Part shown: positions 9,746 to 19,045 of the stretch, piece after piece
Numbering within the stretch: the first letter of the stretch is position 1
Layout of the letters: each line of letters opens with the position of its first letter
Source: Prosthecobacter debontii
GTDB lineage: Bacteria; Verrucomicrobiota; Verrucomicrobiia; Chthoniobacterales; Chthoniobacteraceae
Assembly (NCBI GenBank): GCA_945905735.1
Contig: CAMDQC010000011.1
Coordinates: 1-59,658 of the forward strand
Reading direction: 5' to 3'
Length of the DNA: 59,658 nt
The notes under the pieces: model-generated
What the model saw: the letters and a program-made list of their open reading frames with translations, nothing else
What the model was told of the DNA's origin: nothing
Databases searched by the model: none
Program-made: the position numbers and the translations under genes

Positions 9746-11127
9746 TGAACGTCGCTCAATCGCTCCGCCGCTTGCTCGGCCCCGGCGTCGTCGCCACGGA
9801 TGAAGCCACGCTCGCCACGCACGCGAAGGACCGCTGGTTTGCCTCGCGCCAGCCGGATGTCGTCGTCCTCGCCCGCGAGCGCAGCCATGTGGAAAAGACG
9901 CTCCGTTTTGCCAATGAACACGGCATCCCCGTGACGCCGCGTGGCGCAGGCTACGGCTACGTCGGCGGCTGCGTGCCGTCGTGCGGCGGCATCGCGCTGA
10001 GCGTCGCGGCGATGAACCGCATCATCGAAATCAACACCCCCGACGGCGTCGCAGTCGTGGAGCCCGGCGTCATCACCGGCGACTTGCAAGCGGCGGTGCG
10101 CGAGGTCGGCTGGTTTTACCCGCCCGACCCGGCATCGCTGAAAGATTGCAGCATCGGCGGCAACATCGCCACGAACGCAGGCGGCCCGCGTTGCTTGAAA
10201 TACGGCGTCACCCGCAACTACGTGCTCGGCCTCGAAGTCGTGCTCGCCGATGGCCGCGTGCTCGATTGCGGCGGGCGCACGCACAAGAACAAGCAGGGCT
10301 TCGATCTCGTCGGCAGCTTTGTCGGCAGCGAAGGGCTGCTCGGCGTCGTGACGAAGGCCACGCTGCGCATCCTCCCGCACCCGCCCACGCGATCCACGCT
10401 CGCCGCCAGCTTCCGCACATTTCGTGCAGCGGCGGATGCGGTGCAGAAGATTTTCGCCGCAGGCTTCCTCCCGAGCGCGTTGGAAATCGCCGACCCTTTC
10501 ACGCTGAAAAGTGCGCGTGAATATCTAGGCCGCGAGATCGCTCCCGGCGCGCAATCGCTCGTCCTCGTGGAACTGGACGGTCATGCGAAATCCGTGCGCG
10601 GCGAGACCGCCGACTTGGCGAAAAGACTGCGGGCGATGGATGCGATCAACGTTCTCACCGCCCACGGCGACGAGCAGTGTGAGAAGCTCTGGGGACTTCG
10701 CCGTGCCTACAGCGCATCGCTCAAAGCGACCGGCCTCACGAAGCTGAACGAAGACATCGTCGTCCCGCGCGGCAAGCTCGTGGAGCTTGCGGAGTTTGGC
10801 GAACGGCTGGCGGCGAAAACTGGATTTCCAGTCGCATGTTTCGGCCACGCGGGCGATGGAAATATCCACGTCAACATCATGGCCGCGCGCTACCACGAAG
10901 ACCCGAAAATCAAAGCCCGCGTGGACCGCGCGCTCGATGAGCTGTTCAAGTTTGTGCTGAAGGCGGGCGGCGTGATTACCGGAGAACACGGCATCGGCCT
11001 CGCCAAGAAACGCTGGTGGCCGCTCGCCGTGAACCAAACCGGGCGCGACGTCCACGCCGCGCTGAAAGCGGCCTTTGATCCGAAAGGGATCCTGAACCCT
11101 GGTAAGTTTGTCGGACCTACAGTCTAG
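9745..11127 (+). CDS. glcD: FAD-linked oxidase, GlcD/D-lactate dehydrogenase family
   Basis: 460 residues, the usual length for the GlcD subunit of glycolate oxidase and related D-2-hydroxyacid dehydrogenases, which oxidise glycolate or D-lactate using FAD. The FAD-binding type-4 domain occupies residues about 1-220, with PVTPRGAGYGYVGG and GGNIATNAGGPRCLKYGVTR contacting the cofactor. The C-terminal cap has FGHAGDGNIHVNIM (about 365-378) and TGEHGIGLAKKRWW (about 416-430), the conserved substrate and His motifs of the family, ending in FDPKGILNPGK. No glcE or glcF is adjacent, so the substrate is not settled by context and a stand-alone D-lactate dehydrogenase is equally possible. It begins within the stop codon of the preceding gene. 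Confidence 0.88.
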   Translation: MNVAQSLRRLLGPGVVATDEATLATHAKDRWFASRQPDVVVLARERSHVEKTLRFANEHGIPVTPRGAGYGYVGGCVPSCGGIALSVAAMNRIIEINTPDGVAVVEPGVITGDLQAAVREVGWFYPPDPASLKDCSIGGNIATNAGGPRCLKYGVTRNYVLGLEVVLADGRVLDCGGRTHKNKQGFDLVGSFVGSEGLLGVVTKATLRILPHPPTRSTLAASFRTFRAAADAVQKIFAAGFLPSALEIADPFTLKSAREYLGREIAPGAQSLVLVELDGHAKSVRGETADLAKRLRAMDAINVLTAHGDEQCEKLWGLRRAYSASLKATGLTKLNEDIVVPRGKLVELAEFGERLAAKTGFPVACFGHAGDGNIHVNIMAARYHEDPKIKARVDRALDELFKFVLKAGGVITGEHGIGLAKKRWWPLAVNQTGRDVHAALKAAFDPKGILNPGKFVGPTV

Positions 11128-11269
11128 CCCGAGGTCCGCAGTTCGCAGTTCGCCGTGATTGCCGCAATAGCGCAGCGAACAGCCACGCAGGAACTGCTTC
11201 CGCCGCGCTTGCACAGAACGCGCGACCCTGCTCCATATCGCGACTCTTTCACCAAAAACGAAACCATTT

Positions 11270-12415
11270 ATGAGCAAAAAAGCACTCAACATCGGCATCG
11301 TCGGCTACGGCTTCATGGGCCGCACCCACGCAAACGCATACCACAACGCGGCGAATTTCTTCGACCTCCCGCTCAATCCCGTCCTCAAGGCCGCTTGCGG
11401 GCGTGACGCCGCCAAAGTCAAAGCCTACGCAGACAACTGGGGCATCGAATCCACCGAGACCGACTGGCGCAAGCTGATCGACCGCGCCGACATCGATGCC
11501 ATCGACATCGTCACGCCGAACGACAGCCACGCCGAAATCGCCATCGCCGCCGCGAAAGCGGGCAAGATGGTCCTCTGCGAAAAACCGCTATCACTCGATG
11601 GGCCGCAGGGCGAAGAAATGGTCCGCGTCATCGAAGCCGCAGGCGTCCCGAATACTGTCTGGTACAATTACCGCCGCGTCCCCGCCGTCACCCTCGCCAA
11701 GCAAATCATCGACTCCGGAAAGCTCGGGAAAATCTTCCACTATCGCGCCAACTTCCTCCAAGACTGGACGATTTCTGCTGACCTCCCGCAAGGCGGCGCG
11801 GGCCTCTGGCGCTTGGATGCAAAGGCGGCTGGAAGTGGCGTGACGGGCGACCTTCTCGCCCACTGCATCGACACCGCGCTGTGGCTGAACGGCCCCATCA
11901 ACAACGTCACCGCGATGACCGAAACGTTCATCAAACAACGCACCCATACTGGCACTGGGAAGGTCGAGGAAGTCACCATCGACGACGCCTGCACCTTCAT
12001 GGGGCACTTCGCCAACGGCTCGCTCGCGCTGTTCGAAAGCACTCGCTACGCACGCGGCCACAAGGCGCTCTACACCCTCGAAATCAACGGGGAAAACGCC
12101 TCCATCCGCTGGGACCTTCACGACCTCCACCGCCTGCAATACTTCGACTACAAAGACGAAGGCATCGTCCGCGGATGGCGCTCCATCCACGTCACCGACG
12201 GCGACCAGCCCTACATGAAAAACTGGTGGGTCCCCGGCCTCCAAATTGGCTACGCCGAGAGCTTCACGCATCAAGTCGCCGACTTCATCCGCGCCGTCGG
12301 CGAAGGCAAGCCCTGCCACCCGACATTCCGCGATGCGCTGGAGACGCAATACGTCTGCGACGCCGTCCTGCAATCCGCTAAGAGCGGTGCATGGGTGCAG
12401 TGCAAGCACGCTTAA
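11270..12415 (+). CDS. Gfo/Idh/MocA-family oxidoreductase
   Basis: 381 residues with an N-terminal Rossmann fold ([17 protein letters not shown], glycine motif at residues 12-17), the [14 protein letters not shown] helix and the family signature CEKPLS at about residues 103-108, whose Lys and Pro sit at the nicotinamide. The C-terminal alpha/beta domain has [19 protein letters not shown], where His is the usual general acid/base. This family oxidises or reduces sugars, inositols and their derivatives with NAD(P). The [10 protein letters not shown] segment resembles sugar dehydrogenases of the levoglucosan/inositol type, but the substrate cannot be fixed from sequence alone. It ends 25 bp before a strong terminator, and a non-coding gap of about 140 bp separates it from glcD, so it is probably a single-gene unit. 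Confidence 0.9.
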   Translation: MSKKALNIGIVGYGFMGRTHANAYHNAANFFDLPLNPVLKAACGRDAAKVKAYADNWGIESTETDWRKLIDRADIDAIDIVTPNDSHAEIAIAAAKAGKMVLCEKPLSLDGPQGEEMVRVIEAAGVPNTVWYNYRRVPAVTLAKQIIDSGKLGKIFHYRANFLQDWTISADLPQGGAGLWRLDAKAAGSGVTGDLLAHCIDTALWLNGPINNVTAMTETFIKQRTHTGTGKVEEVTIDDACTFMGHFANGSLALFESTRYARGHKALYTLEINGENASIRWDLHDLHRLQYFDYKDEGIVRGWRSIHVTDGDQPYMKNWWVPGLQIGYAESFTHQVADFIRAVGEGKPCHPTFRDALETQYVCDAVLQSAKSGAWVQCKHA

Positions 12416-12440
12416 AGAGCCCACCCATTTTACCAAAGAA

Positions 12441-12468
12441 ACGCGCTCTGCGAGGAGCGCGTTTTTTT
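12441..12468 (+). terminator. Rho-independent terminator after the Gfo/Idh gene
   Basis: Eight-base perfect stem acgcgctc (12441-12448) with gagcgcgt (12455-12462), a six-base loop, then a run of seven T. It lies 25 bp past the Gfo/Idh stop. The right half of this terminator is repeated at 13156-13174. Confidence 0.9.
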
Positions 12469-12472
12469 GTAT
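12453..12472 (+). repeat. Direct repeat copy 1 flanking the small-protein/HNH cassette
   Basis: This stretch (AGGAGCGCG, seven T, GTAT) recurs at 13156-13174 with only one T fewer. The two copies bracket the 12509-13157 gene pair. Copy 1 is the right half of the full terminator at 12441-12468. Confidence 0.7.
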
Positions 12473-12508
12473 TCGCGTTCCATCATGATTACCGTAAATT
12501 CCGCCCGT

Positions 12509-12730
12509 ATGAGTCAGACCGTTCAACTCACCGTGCCGATGCCTGCTGGCATGGCGAAGCTGCGTTTTCCAAAAGCACTGGACGACCGTCTGCACTTTTT
12601 ACTCGATGAGCAGGGCCGCAAAGGAAAGCTCACAGCAGCCGAGAAAAAAGAAGCTGAGGGACTGACGCAAATGGCCACGATCCTATCCATATTAAAGCTC
12701 GGCGCAGAGACTCGGGCAAAAAAGGCGTAA
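12509..12730 (+). CDS. Small protein paired with HNH endonuclease
   Basis: 73 residues from the ATG at 12509 (an ATG at 12485 would add eight residues; a TTG at 12467 falls inside the terminator T-run and is rejected). Mostly helical and charged, with FPKALDDRLHFLLDEQG, KLTAAEKKEAEGL and a terminal MATILSILKLGAETRAKKA helix. From memory, proteins of this size and pattern commonly precede a small HNH gene in cyanobacteria and PVC bacteria and have been likened to an antitoxin or accessory partner; that role is not proven. The stop is 4 bp before the HNH start, indicating an operon. The pair lies between near-identical direct repeats, which suggests it arrived as a unit. Confidence 0.75.
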   Translation: MSQTVQLTVPMPAGMAKLRFPKALDDRLHFLLDEQGRKGKLTAAEKKEAEGLTQMATILSILKLGAETRAKKA

Positions 12731-12734
12731 CGCG

Positions 12735-13157
12735 ATGGCGGTTTCTGCCAGTCTTCGTCGGCTCGTGGAGACGCGCGCAGAAAAACGCTGCGAATACTGC
12801 GGGCTTTCACAGCTCGGCCAAGCTGCGACGTTTCATGTGGATCACATCATTCCCATCGTGGCTAGTGGAGAGACGACACTCGAAAACCTCGCGCTCGCTT
12901 GCATCCACTGCTCCCTGCGAAAGGGCGCGCGGACGCTAGTGCCCGATCCCAAAAGCGGGAGGGCAGTCCACTTGTTTCATCCGCGCGAGCAGAGGTGGAA
13001 CAATCACTTTCGCTGGCATGGTTATGAGTTGATTGGCGTCTCTGCTGTGGGCCGGGCGACGATTGAAGCCCTCGCTCTCAACAGTGCTGAGCACTGGGTC
13101 ATTCGCTCCTTCGAGGCTCTTCTCCACAGACATCCGCCGCCAGAGCGCGGGCAGTAG
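12735..13157 (+). CDS. HNH endonuclease
   Basis: 140 residues. A treble-clef HNH fold is plain: CEYC at residues about 19-22, HVDHIIP at about 34-40 (metal-binding His/Asp), ENLALACIHC at about 50-59 with the conserved Asn and the second zinc Cys pair. The C-terminal 70 residues include FHPREQRWNNHFRW, typical of the stand-alone HNH family found in cyanobacteria and PVC genomes. The predicted activity is metal-dependent DNA nicking or cleavage. It may be a homing-type nuclease or the effector of a two-gene toxin-like module with the 73-residue neighbour. Its TAG stop overlaps the second direct-repeat copy, consistent with the gene pair being the inserted DNA. Confidence 0.9.
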   Translation: MAVSASLRRLVETRAEKRCEYCGLSQLGQAATFHVDHIIPIVASGETTLENLALACIHCSLRKGARTLVPDPKSGRAVHLFHPREQRWNNHFRWHGYELIGVSAVGRATIEALALNSAEHWVIRSFEALLHRHPPPERGQ

Positions 13158-13174
13158 GAGCGCGTTTTTTGTAT
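13156..13174 (+). repeat. Direct repeat copy 2 flanking the small-protein/HNH cassette
   Basis: Near-identical to 12453-12472 (one T shorter). Unlike copy 1 it lacks the complementary left arm upstream, so it does not form the terminator hairpin. It overlaps the stop codon of the HNH gene. Confidence 0.7.
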
Positions 13175-13228
13175 CGCCGAAGCGTTCGGCGTTGATCGTT
13201 CGTGCGGTGTCGTCCATGTCATCGCGCG

Positions 13229-15604
13229 ATGCGGGCAGACTTACATCTTCATTCACGACATAGCGGGGCTGCGGCCCAGTGGTTGTTCCGTCGGTTTGGG
13301 CTGCCGGACAGCTTTTCGGAGCCGCTCGACCTTTATGAAAAAGCGCGTGCTCGGGGGATGGATGCCTTCACCATCACGGACCGCGATACGCTCGATGGGT
13401 GCCTCTCCATCGCGGACAAACCGGGCGTTTTTCTGAGCACGGAAATCACCGCGCAATTCCCAGAAGACCGGGCGCGCGTGCATCTGCTGGTGTGGGGACT
13501 CACCGAGGCGGACCATCGGGAATTGCGGCTGCGGCGGGAGAATCTTTACGAGCTGCGGCGCTTCCTCGTGGAGCGGGATTTGGCGCACGCGGTGGCGCAT
13601 CCGCTCCACCGCGATGAGGACCGGCTGTCGCTGGCGCATGTGGAAAAATTGCTGCTGCTCTTCCGGCATTTCGAGGGAGTGAATGGGACGCGCGATGCGC
13701 TGACTAGCGACGTGCTGCGCTTTGTGACGCAGCGCCTTTCTCCGGTAAAAATGGAGGAGCTCTCGAACCGCCACGGCATCCCGGCGACGCCCGGCGCAAA
13801 GGTGCTTGTCGGCGGCAGCAATGACCGCAGCGGCCTCTTCGTGGCTCAGGCTTGGACGGATGCGGAGGCGGTAGATGCCTCCGAGTTTCTCAGCGAAGTG
13901 CGCGCGGGACGTTGCACGGCTGGAGGCATCGCGGGGACGCCGCTTGGGCAAGCGCACGGGCTCTACGGACAGGTGTTCCGTTTCGCCACGGAGAAGGTCG
14001 CGGGGCTGAACGGCGGCGGGCTCGTGGGGAAGGCGTTTTCGCGGTTCATGGAAGGCGAGAATCCGACGGAGTTTTCCATGGGCGAAAAGCTCGGCTTTCT
14101 CGCGCAGGGCATCCTCACCGGGCAAATCTTCGAGCTGGCAAAGCCGTCGCGTGCGAGCCTGTGGAAGCAGTTTGCCGCGACTGCGCGGGATACCGATTTG
14201 AACGCGCACATTGCCGAGGCGACGGCGGGCGTGGTGGAGCCGGAGCGCCGGGCCTTCCTCATCGCGTGCCTGTTTGCCGACCGGCTGCTGTACCAGTTCT
14301 TCACCTCGTTCGTGAAAAAGCTGAGCGGAGGGAAGCTCTTCGAGGCCATCCAAGATGTCGCGATGCTGGCTCCCGTGGCGCTCTCGCTGAGCCCGTATTT
14401 CCTAGCGTTCCGGCAGATGGCCCCTGACCGCGCGTGGCTCGGCGAGCTTTGCCAATCGCTCATCGGCGAGCCCGCTCCCGCGCTGCGCAATACGAAGCGC
14501 GCGTGGTTCACCGATACGCTGGAAGACGTGAACGGCGTAGCGACGACGATTCGCCGGATGACGGCTGCGACGGCGGAGAATGGCGACTCGCTGACGGTCA
14601 TCACCAGCCGCGAGAGCAGCACGCTCACGGGGATACCGCTCGTCAATTTCCAGCCCATCGGCGAGTTCGAGCTGCCGGAGTATGAGCTGCAAAAACTGTG
14701 CTTCCCGCCGGTGTTGCAGATTCTCGATTTCATCCAGCGCGGGGACTTCTCCGAACTGATCATCAGCACGCCTGGCCCAGTGGGGCTCACGGCGCTGCTG
14801 GCGGCACGGATGCTGGGTCTGCGGACGGCGGGCATCTATCACACGGACTTCCCGCAGTATGTGCGATTCCTCACGGACGACCGCTCTTGGGAGACGTTGA
14901 CGTGGTCGTTCATGCACTGGTTTTACTCGCAGATGGATGTCGTGTGGGTGAACAGCGAGAGCTACCGCCGGAGCTGGATCGAGCACGATTTGCCGGAGGC
15001 AAAACTGCGCATCCTCCCGCGCGGCTTGGACACCGCGCTCTTCCGCCCCGACCGACGGACGGCGGACTTCTGGCAAAAGCGCGGAGCCGCCGCCGGGGCC
15101 GTCGTGCTGCTGTATGTGGGCCGCATCTCGAAGGAGAAGAACCTCGACGTGATCACCGCGGCATGGACGCGGCTCCGAGCACCCGGACTCGCCCTAGCCT
15201 TCGTCGGCGACGGCCCACATTTGCCCGAGCTGAAGCGGCAAGCCCCCGACGCCATTTTTACCGGCTATCTCAGCGGCGAGGAGCTGGCTACGGCCTTCGC
15301 CAGCGCGGACGTGTTCCTTTTTCCCAGCACGACGGATACGTTCGGCAACGTAGTCATCGAAGCCCAAGCGTGCGGGCTCCCCAGCATCGTCTCCGACGTC
15401 GGCGGGCCGAAAGACCTCGTGAGTGAAGGCACCACCGGCTTCATCACCCGCGGGCTGGACGTGGATGATTTTACCCGAGCAACCGCCCGGCTCATCAATG
15501 ACAGTGCCCTCCGCGAAACGATGCGCGCTGCGTGCGTGCGAAGCGTCGCCAGCCGCTCGTGGAAGGATGCCGCGCGGAGATTCTGGGATGCGACGGCTGG
15601 GTAA
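13229..15604 (+). CDS. PHP-domain / family 4 glycosyltransferase fusion
   Basis: About 791 residues from the ATG at 13229, chosen because the PHP motif DLHLHSRHS starts at residue 4 (a GTG at 13202 would add nine residues). Residues about 1-230 form a PHP metal-dependent phosphoesterase-like domain: HxH (His6/His8), FTITDRDTLDG, a Glu before ITAQFPEDRARVHLLVWG, and AHAVAHPLHR. The C-terminal half (about 400-791) is a GT-B glycosyltransferase of the GT4 type: YHTDFPQY acceptor loop, LYVGRISKEKNL, FVGDGPHLPELK and FPSTTDTFGNVVIEAQACGLP with the E-x7-E-like nucleotide-sugar site. Reaction: probably transfer of a sugar from a nucleotide donor to a lipid or glycan, with a hydrolase acting on a related phosphoester. 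Both halves keep their key residues, so this looks like a working fusion. Substrates are unknown. Confidence 0.86.
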   Translation: MRADLHLHSRHSGAAAQWLFRRFGLPDSFSEPLDLYEKARARGMDAFTITDRDTLDGCLSIADKPGVFLSTEITAQFPEDRARVHLLVWGLTEADHRELRLRRENLYELRRFLVERDLAHAVAHPLHRDEDRLSLAHVEKLLLLFRHFEGVNGTRDALTSDVLRFVTQRLSPVKMEELSNRHGIPATPGAKVLVGGSNDRSGLFVAQAWTDAEAVDASEFLSEVRAGRCTAGGIAGTPLGQAHGLYGQVFRFATEKVAGLNGGGLVGKAFSRFMEGENPTEFSMGEKLGFLAQGILTGQIFELAKPSRASLWKQFAATARDTDLNAHIAEATAGVVEPERRAFLIACLFADRLLYQFFTSFVKKLSGGKLFEAIQDVAMLAPVALSLSPYFLAFRQMAPDRAWLGELCQSLIGEPAPALRNTKRAWFTDTLEDVNGVATTIRRMTAATAENGDSLTVITSRESSTLTGIPLVNFQPIGEFELPEYELQKLCFPPVLQILDFIQRGDFSELIISTPGPVGLTALLAARMLGLRTAGIYHTDFPQYVRFLTDDRSWETLTWSFMHWFYSQMDVVWVNSESYRRSWIEHDLPEAKLRILPRGLDTALFRPDRRTADFWQKRGAAAGAVVLLYVGRISKEKNLDVITAAWTRLRAPGLALAFVGDGPHLPELKRQAPDAIFTGYLSGEELATAFASADVFLFPSTTDTFGNVVIEAQACGLPSIVSDVGGPKDLVSEGTTGFITRGLDVDDFTRATARLINDSALRETMRAACVRSVASRSWKDAARRFWDATAG

Positions 15605-15714
15605 TCCCACTGCCTGCGCACTTTTTGTTCTTACATTCCAATGCTGATGGCATGTCCCCCGTTAGCGTGTGATTCGGGCCGTAGCTGTGTAGTTTCCCGA
15701 ATAGCAACTGACCG

Positions 15715-15727
15715 TACCGTAACGGTA
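15715..15727. promoter_or_regulatory. 13-bp palindrome upstream of secreted gene, possible operator
   Basis: TACCGT-A-ACGGTA, a perfect dyad, 65 bp before the ATG at 15792; half-sites accgt and taccgt recur at 15711 and 15784. The operator role is inferred from symmetry and position only. Confidence 0.3.
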
Positions 15728-15791
15728 GTCTTGTTGATCGGTCGTGATACGATGAGCACGACTTGGAAGCCTTAATTCTAGCAGTACCGTT

Positions 15792-17465
15792 ATGAAAACC
15801 TACCGACAACCGACAAACGCCGCGCAATCATCCGATGATCCCGAATCCCCGCACAATGGGAGTGCGCTCCGATGGGTGCGGATGCTGTTTTTGCTCATAG
15901 TTATAATTTCCGTTACGATGCCTGCGCAGGCGACCCACTTTCGCTACGGGAACTTGAACTGGCAGCCAACATCCAACCCAGGTGAGGTAAAATTTAGCCT
16001 CACGGCTGCATTTCGCCGGACAGCTTACGGCAATCCGAATGTGGGGGATATTTTCACGGAGAGTACGGGAGCGACTCGACTGTTTTTCGGCGATGGGACC
16101 CGCACCGGAACGCTGCAATTCCGAGTGACCGCGCTAAGTGCCACGGACGATTATGTGATCGGTGAAGCGCTGCATCCCGGAACGACCACGCCGGGCGTTC
16201 TGCACACTTATGAGGGCGCTGGGCCTTATACCGAAGTCGGCGTTTCGGCCTGTTGCCGTATTTCTACGGCGTTGAACCGGCGCGACGAAGACTACAATCT
16301 TTTGACGACGGTGACGCCGCTTTCCGGGAATGCGTCTCCAGTTTCCTCCCAAATCCCAATCGTTTCTGTGACGCAGGGAACTGCGAGCACTTTCACCGTT
16401 TCCGCGAATGACCCGAACGGCGACGGGCTTCGCTACCGTTTCGCTACGAATTCTGAGGCGGGCGGGGGTTCGGCGCCTCCCGGGATGACAATCAACCCGA
16501 ATTCGGGCGTGGTCACTTGGAACACTGTAGGGCTGAATACCAATGGATATTGGACGACGCAGGTAATCATTGAGGATCTCGATCTTGAGGGAGGAGTGAA
16601 GACGAGCAGCCCTGTTGATTTTCTGCTTAAGATTAACGTCCCGAGCGGCAACGCTCCGACATTGGCGATCAATCCGGCGGGGCCCATCAATGTTGCGCCG
16701 TTCACACCGATTTCGTTCAGCGTTTCTGGTGCGGATATCGACGGTGGAGCCGTAGTTACTTTGAATACCGGGGGGCTTCCCAATGGCGCGAGCATGACGC
16801 CTGTGCTCCCAATCTCTGGCGCGGGAAGTCCCGGTGTGAGCAGCACTTTTGCATGGACGCCTCAGCCTGCGGACTCTGGCTCTTACGTCATTACTTACTC
16901 GGTTACTGACGACACGGGCTCTCAAGCGCAGGCATCGATATCAATCAATGTTAGCACCCTTCCTGAGCCAACCGTCACAGCATCACCGGTGACGAATATC
17001 ACGTTCAACAGCGCTACGCTGAACGGAATTGTGAACCCAAACGGAGTCGCGACGACTTATCGTTTTGAATACGGGGTCAACGCCAGCTACGGCAACTCGA
17101 CGGCACCGCTTTCCGCAGGCTCAGGCGAATCCGGCATCGCCGTCACAGGGGCGCTCACCGGACTGTCGCTCAGCACCGAGTATCACTACCGACTCGTCGC
17201 CAGCAGCGCAGGCGGCACCACCGCGACCTCCGACGCCACATTTATCACCGCTGGCCCACCGAATATCCCGCCGACCATCACGCTCACCGCGCCGACAAAT
17301 CCCACGACAATCACGGAAATAGATCCTTTAATCGTGACGGCTACGGCGACCGATCAAGATGGCGTGATAGCGAAGGTTGAGTTTTTCCAAGGGATTACCA
17401 AACTCGGTGAAGACACAACGGCTCCGTATGAGTTCGACGCTGGCGTGTTTCCCGTTGGGACGTAA
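15792..17465 (+). CDS. Secreted Ig/fibronectin-like protein, 5' part of a gene broken by TAA
   Basis: 557 residues up to an in-frame TAA at 17463. A hydrophobic segment at residues 31-46 (MLFLLIVIISVTMPAQA) acts as the signal peptide; the ATG at 15882 could be the real start. The mature part starts THFRYGNLNW, followed by a PKD/cadherin-like pair of domains (FTVSANDPNGDGLRYRF; FSVSGADIDGG), a fibronectin type III-like domain (SATLNGIVNPNG, TTYRFEYG) and an Ig-like domain beginning ITLTAPTNPTTI. The reading frame continues without a shift past the TAA into LITTVATDDDGDS, which completes the last Ig strand; the TAA stands exactly where these domains have Tyr (PVGTY). So the 557-residue product is truncated inside a domain and the gene is best read together with 17466-18836. 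Confidence 0.75.
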   Translation: MKTYRQPTNAAQSSDDPESPHNGSALRWVRMLFLLIVIISVTMPAQATHFRYGNLNWQPTSNPGEVKFSLTAAFRRTAYGNPNVGDIFTESTGATRLFFGDGTRTGTLQFRVTALSATDDYVIGEALHPGTTTPGVLHTYEGAGPYTEVGVSACCRISTALNRRDEDYNLLTTVTPLSGNASPVSSQIPIVSVTQGTASTFTVSANDPNGDGLRYRFATNSEAGGGSAPPGMTINPNSGVVTWNTVGLNTNGYWTTQVIIEDLDLEGGVKTSSPVDFLLKINVPSGNAPTLAINPAGPINVAPFTPISFSVSGADIDGGAVVTLNTGGLPNGASMTPVLPISGAGSPGVSSTFAWTPQPADSGSYVITYSVTDDTGSQAQASISINVSTLPEPTVTASPVTNITFNSATLNGIVNPNGVATTYRFEYGVNASYGNSTAPLSAGSGESGIAVTGALTGLSLSTEYHYRLVASSAGGTTATSDATFITAGPPNIPPTITLTAPTNPTTITEIDPLIVTATATDQDGVIAKVEFFQGITKLGEDTTAPYEFDAGVFPVGT

Positions 17466-18836
17466 CTCATCACTACAGTCGCCACGGACGACGATGGCGA
17501 TAGCACGGTGAGTGGAGTCGCGACGCTGAATGTCATCGAAGCAATCCCCGTGGCGGTGGACGACCACGCGTTCTCCAGCCTCACCACCACGAGGATCAAC
17601 CCACGCCGCAACGATACCGGCCCAGCCTCCCTGCCGCTCACGATTGTCGCCGTAGGCGGCACGCCGACTAAAGGAACGGCGAGCGTCATCGAGGGGGGAC
17701 TCCGAGTAATGTATACGAGCAACGCTCCGCTCGCGACGAACGAGTTTGATTCTTTCACCTACACTGTGCGCAATAGCATCGGGCGTGAATCGACCGCTAC
17801 GATCTTCATATACCCCGCTCCACTCAAAGGCGCACAATTTGCCACCCACATGAAAGACCACCACGGTGAAGTATTCGGCTTCATCACCTACAAGTTTGTC
17901 CGCAACGGCACTTTCTCCGGCATCCTTACCTATGATGGAAAGCGGTATGGGATTCTCGGAACTGTGACTGGGGACAGCCCGCTTGTCCTAAATATCAAGC
18001 GCGGGCTTACGGTCCCCCCGCTCCCACTGGAAGTAAGCGCCGGCCCGATCGTCGATGGTTCGGTGACGCTATCCACCGAAGTGCTCGATCCGTTTGGAGA
18101 CGAATACTGGAGCGGGAACGCCGTGTATTCACCGTATAGTTCCGCAAATCAACCAGTCCGTGCTGGCTATTACACCGTGGGATTCGACTCGGACCCCGCA
18201 CACTTGGGCGACACCAACTACCCGCAAGGCGGCGCTGGACTGAGTGTCCGCGTCGTCAGCGACGGTTCGGTGCGCATTGTGGGTCGCTCGCCCGACGGGG
18301 TCGGCATCTCATTCTACGGCAACCTTATCAGCGGAGATCGTATCCCATTTTATCTCGCCACAGGCCCGAGTGCTCGCCGAGGAAAATGGCACGGCGAGAT
18401 GCAATTTACGACCTCCGGGCCAGAACTCACCGCAGATTCCGAGTGGACCATGCCTGCCCGCGATGGAACGCTCCTTTATCCAGGAGGATTTACCGTCGCC
18501 ATGCCTGGAGTCGGTTGCGCATACACACGGCCGACATCTCTCGAAATTCTCGGGGGTCCGAGCGCGACTTTCGAATTTTCGAATGGTGGATTTCTGTCGC
18601 CGATCACCGCGAATCTAACGGTCGGCACGCTCCCGCTGATCGCTGGGCCCGCTCCACTCACCACAACGCGGGTGAACCGCGTTTTCGGGTATATCTCAGG
18701 GCAGGTCCGCAACGTGCAAGCTGGGGGAATCCAAGGATTCTTCGGCGTAGCGCTCCAACACCCGGCGCTGAACCGGTTTCAAGGCTCCACCTACAGAAAA
18801 ACGGGCATCGGCAGCTTCGAAGGCGTCGTCCCGTGA
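17466..18836 (+). pseudogene. 3' part of the secreted Ig-like gene, downstream of the in-frame stop
   Basis: Same frame as 15792-17465 and clearly coding. A separate start is possible only at a GTG at 17508 (442 residues), which would lie inside an Ig strand and lack a signal peptide. The segment completes the Ig domain (TTVATDDDGDSTVSG), has a cadherin-like domain (AVDDHAFSS to SFTYTVRNSIG), then two copies of a beta-rich unit in which GGAGLSVRVVSDGSVRIVGR and YGNLISGDRIPFYLA stand out; from memory this unit recurs at the C-termini of verrucomicrobial surface proteins (GxGxxxVxxxGxxxxxGxLxDG pattern). There is no anchor. Explanations: true nonsense mutation, sequencing error, or readthrough. 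The joined gene would be about 1014 codons. Confidence 0.7.
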
Positions 18837-19002
18837 CCGACGGAATTAATACCGGCCCCCCGCTGACAAGCCTCGCGGTCCGTTTATTAATTGCAGGATC
18901 GCGCGGCGTTATTGAAACGGAATGATCGGGGTTTATAGCCGTGGTTTCATGGATTGCCGCAATTGCGTGCTGTAGTGATCGCCACTTCCCTAAACTTCTA
19001 CC

Positions 19003-19030
19003 TTGGCAGCCGCCGAGAACCGGCTATCTA
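19003..19030 (+). promoter_or_regulatory. Sigma-70-like promoter of the tRNA-His gene
   Basis: TTGGCA (19003-19008), 16-bp spacer, TATCTA (19025-19030), ending 15 bp before the tRNA. Close to the bacterial consensus and correctly placed. Confidence 0.6.
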
Positions 19031-19045
19031 CTTTCGTCGCGTGAT

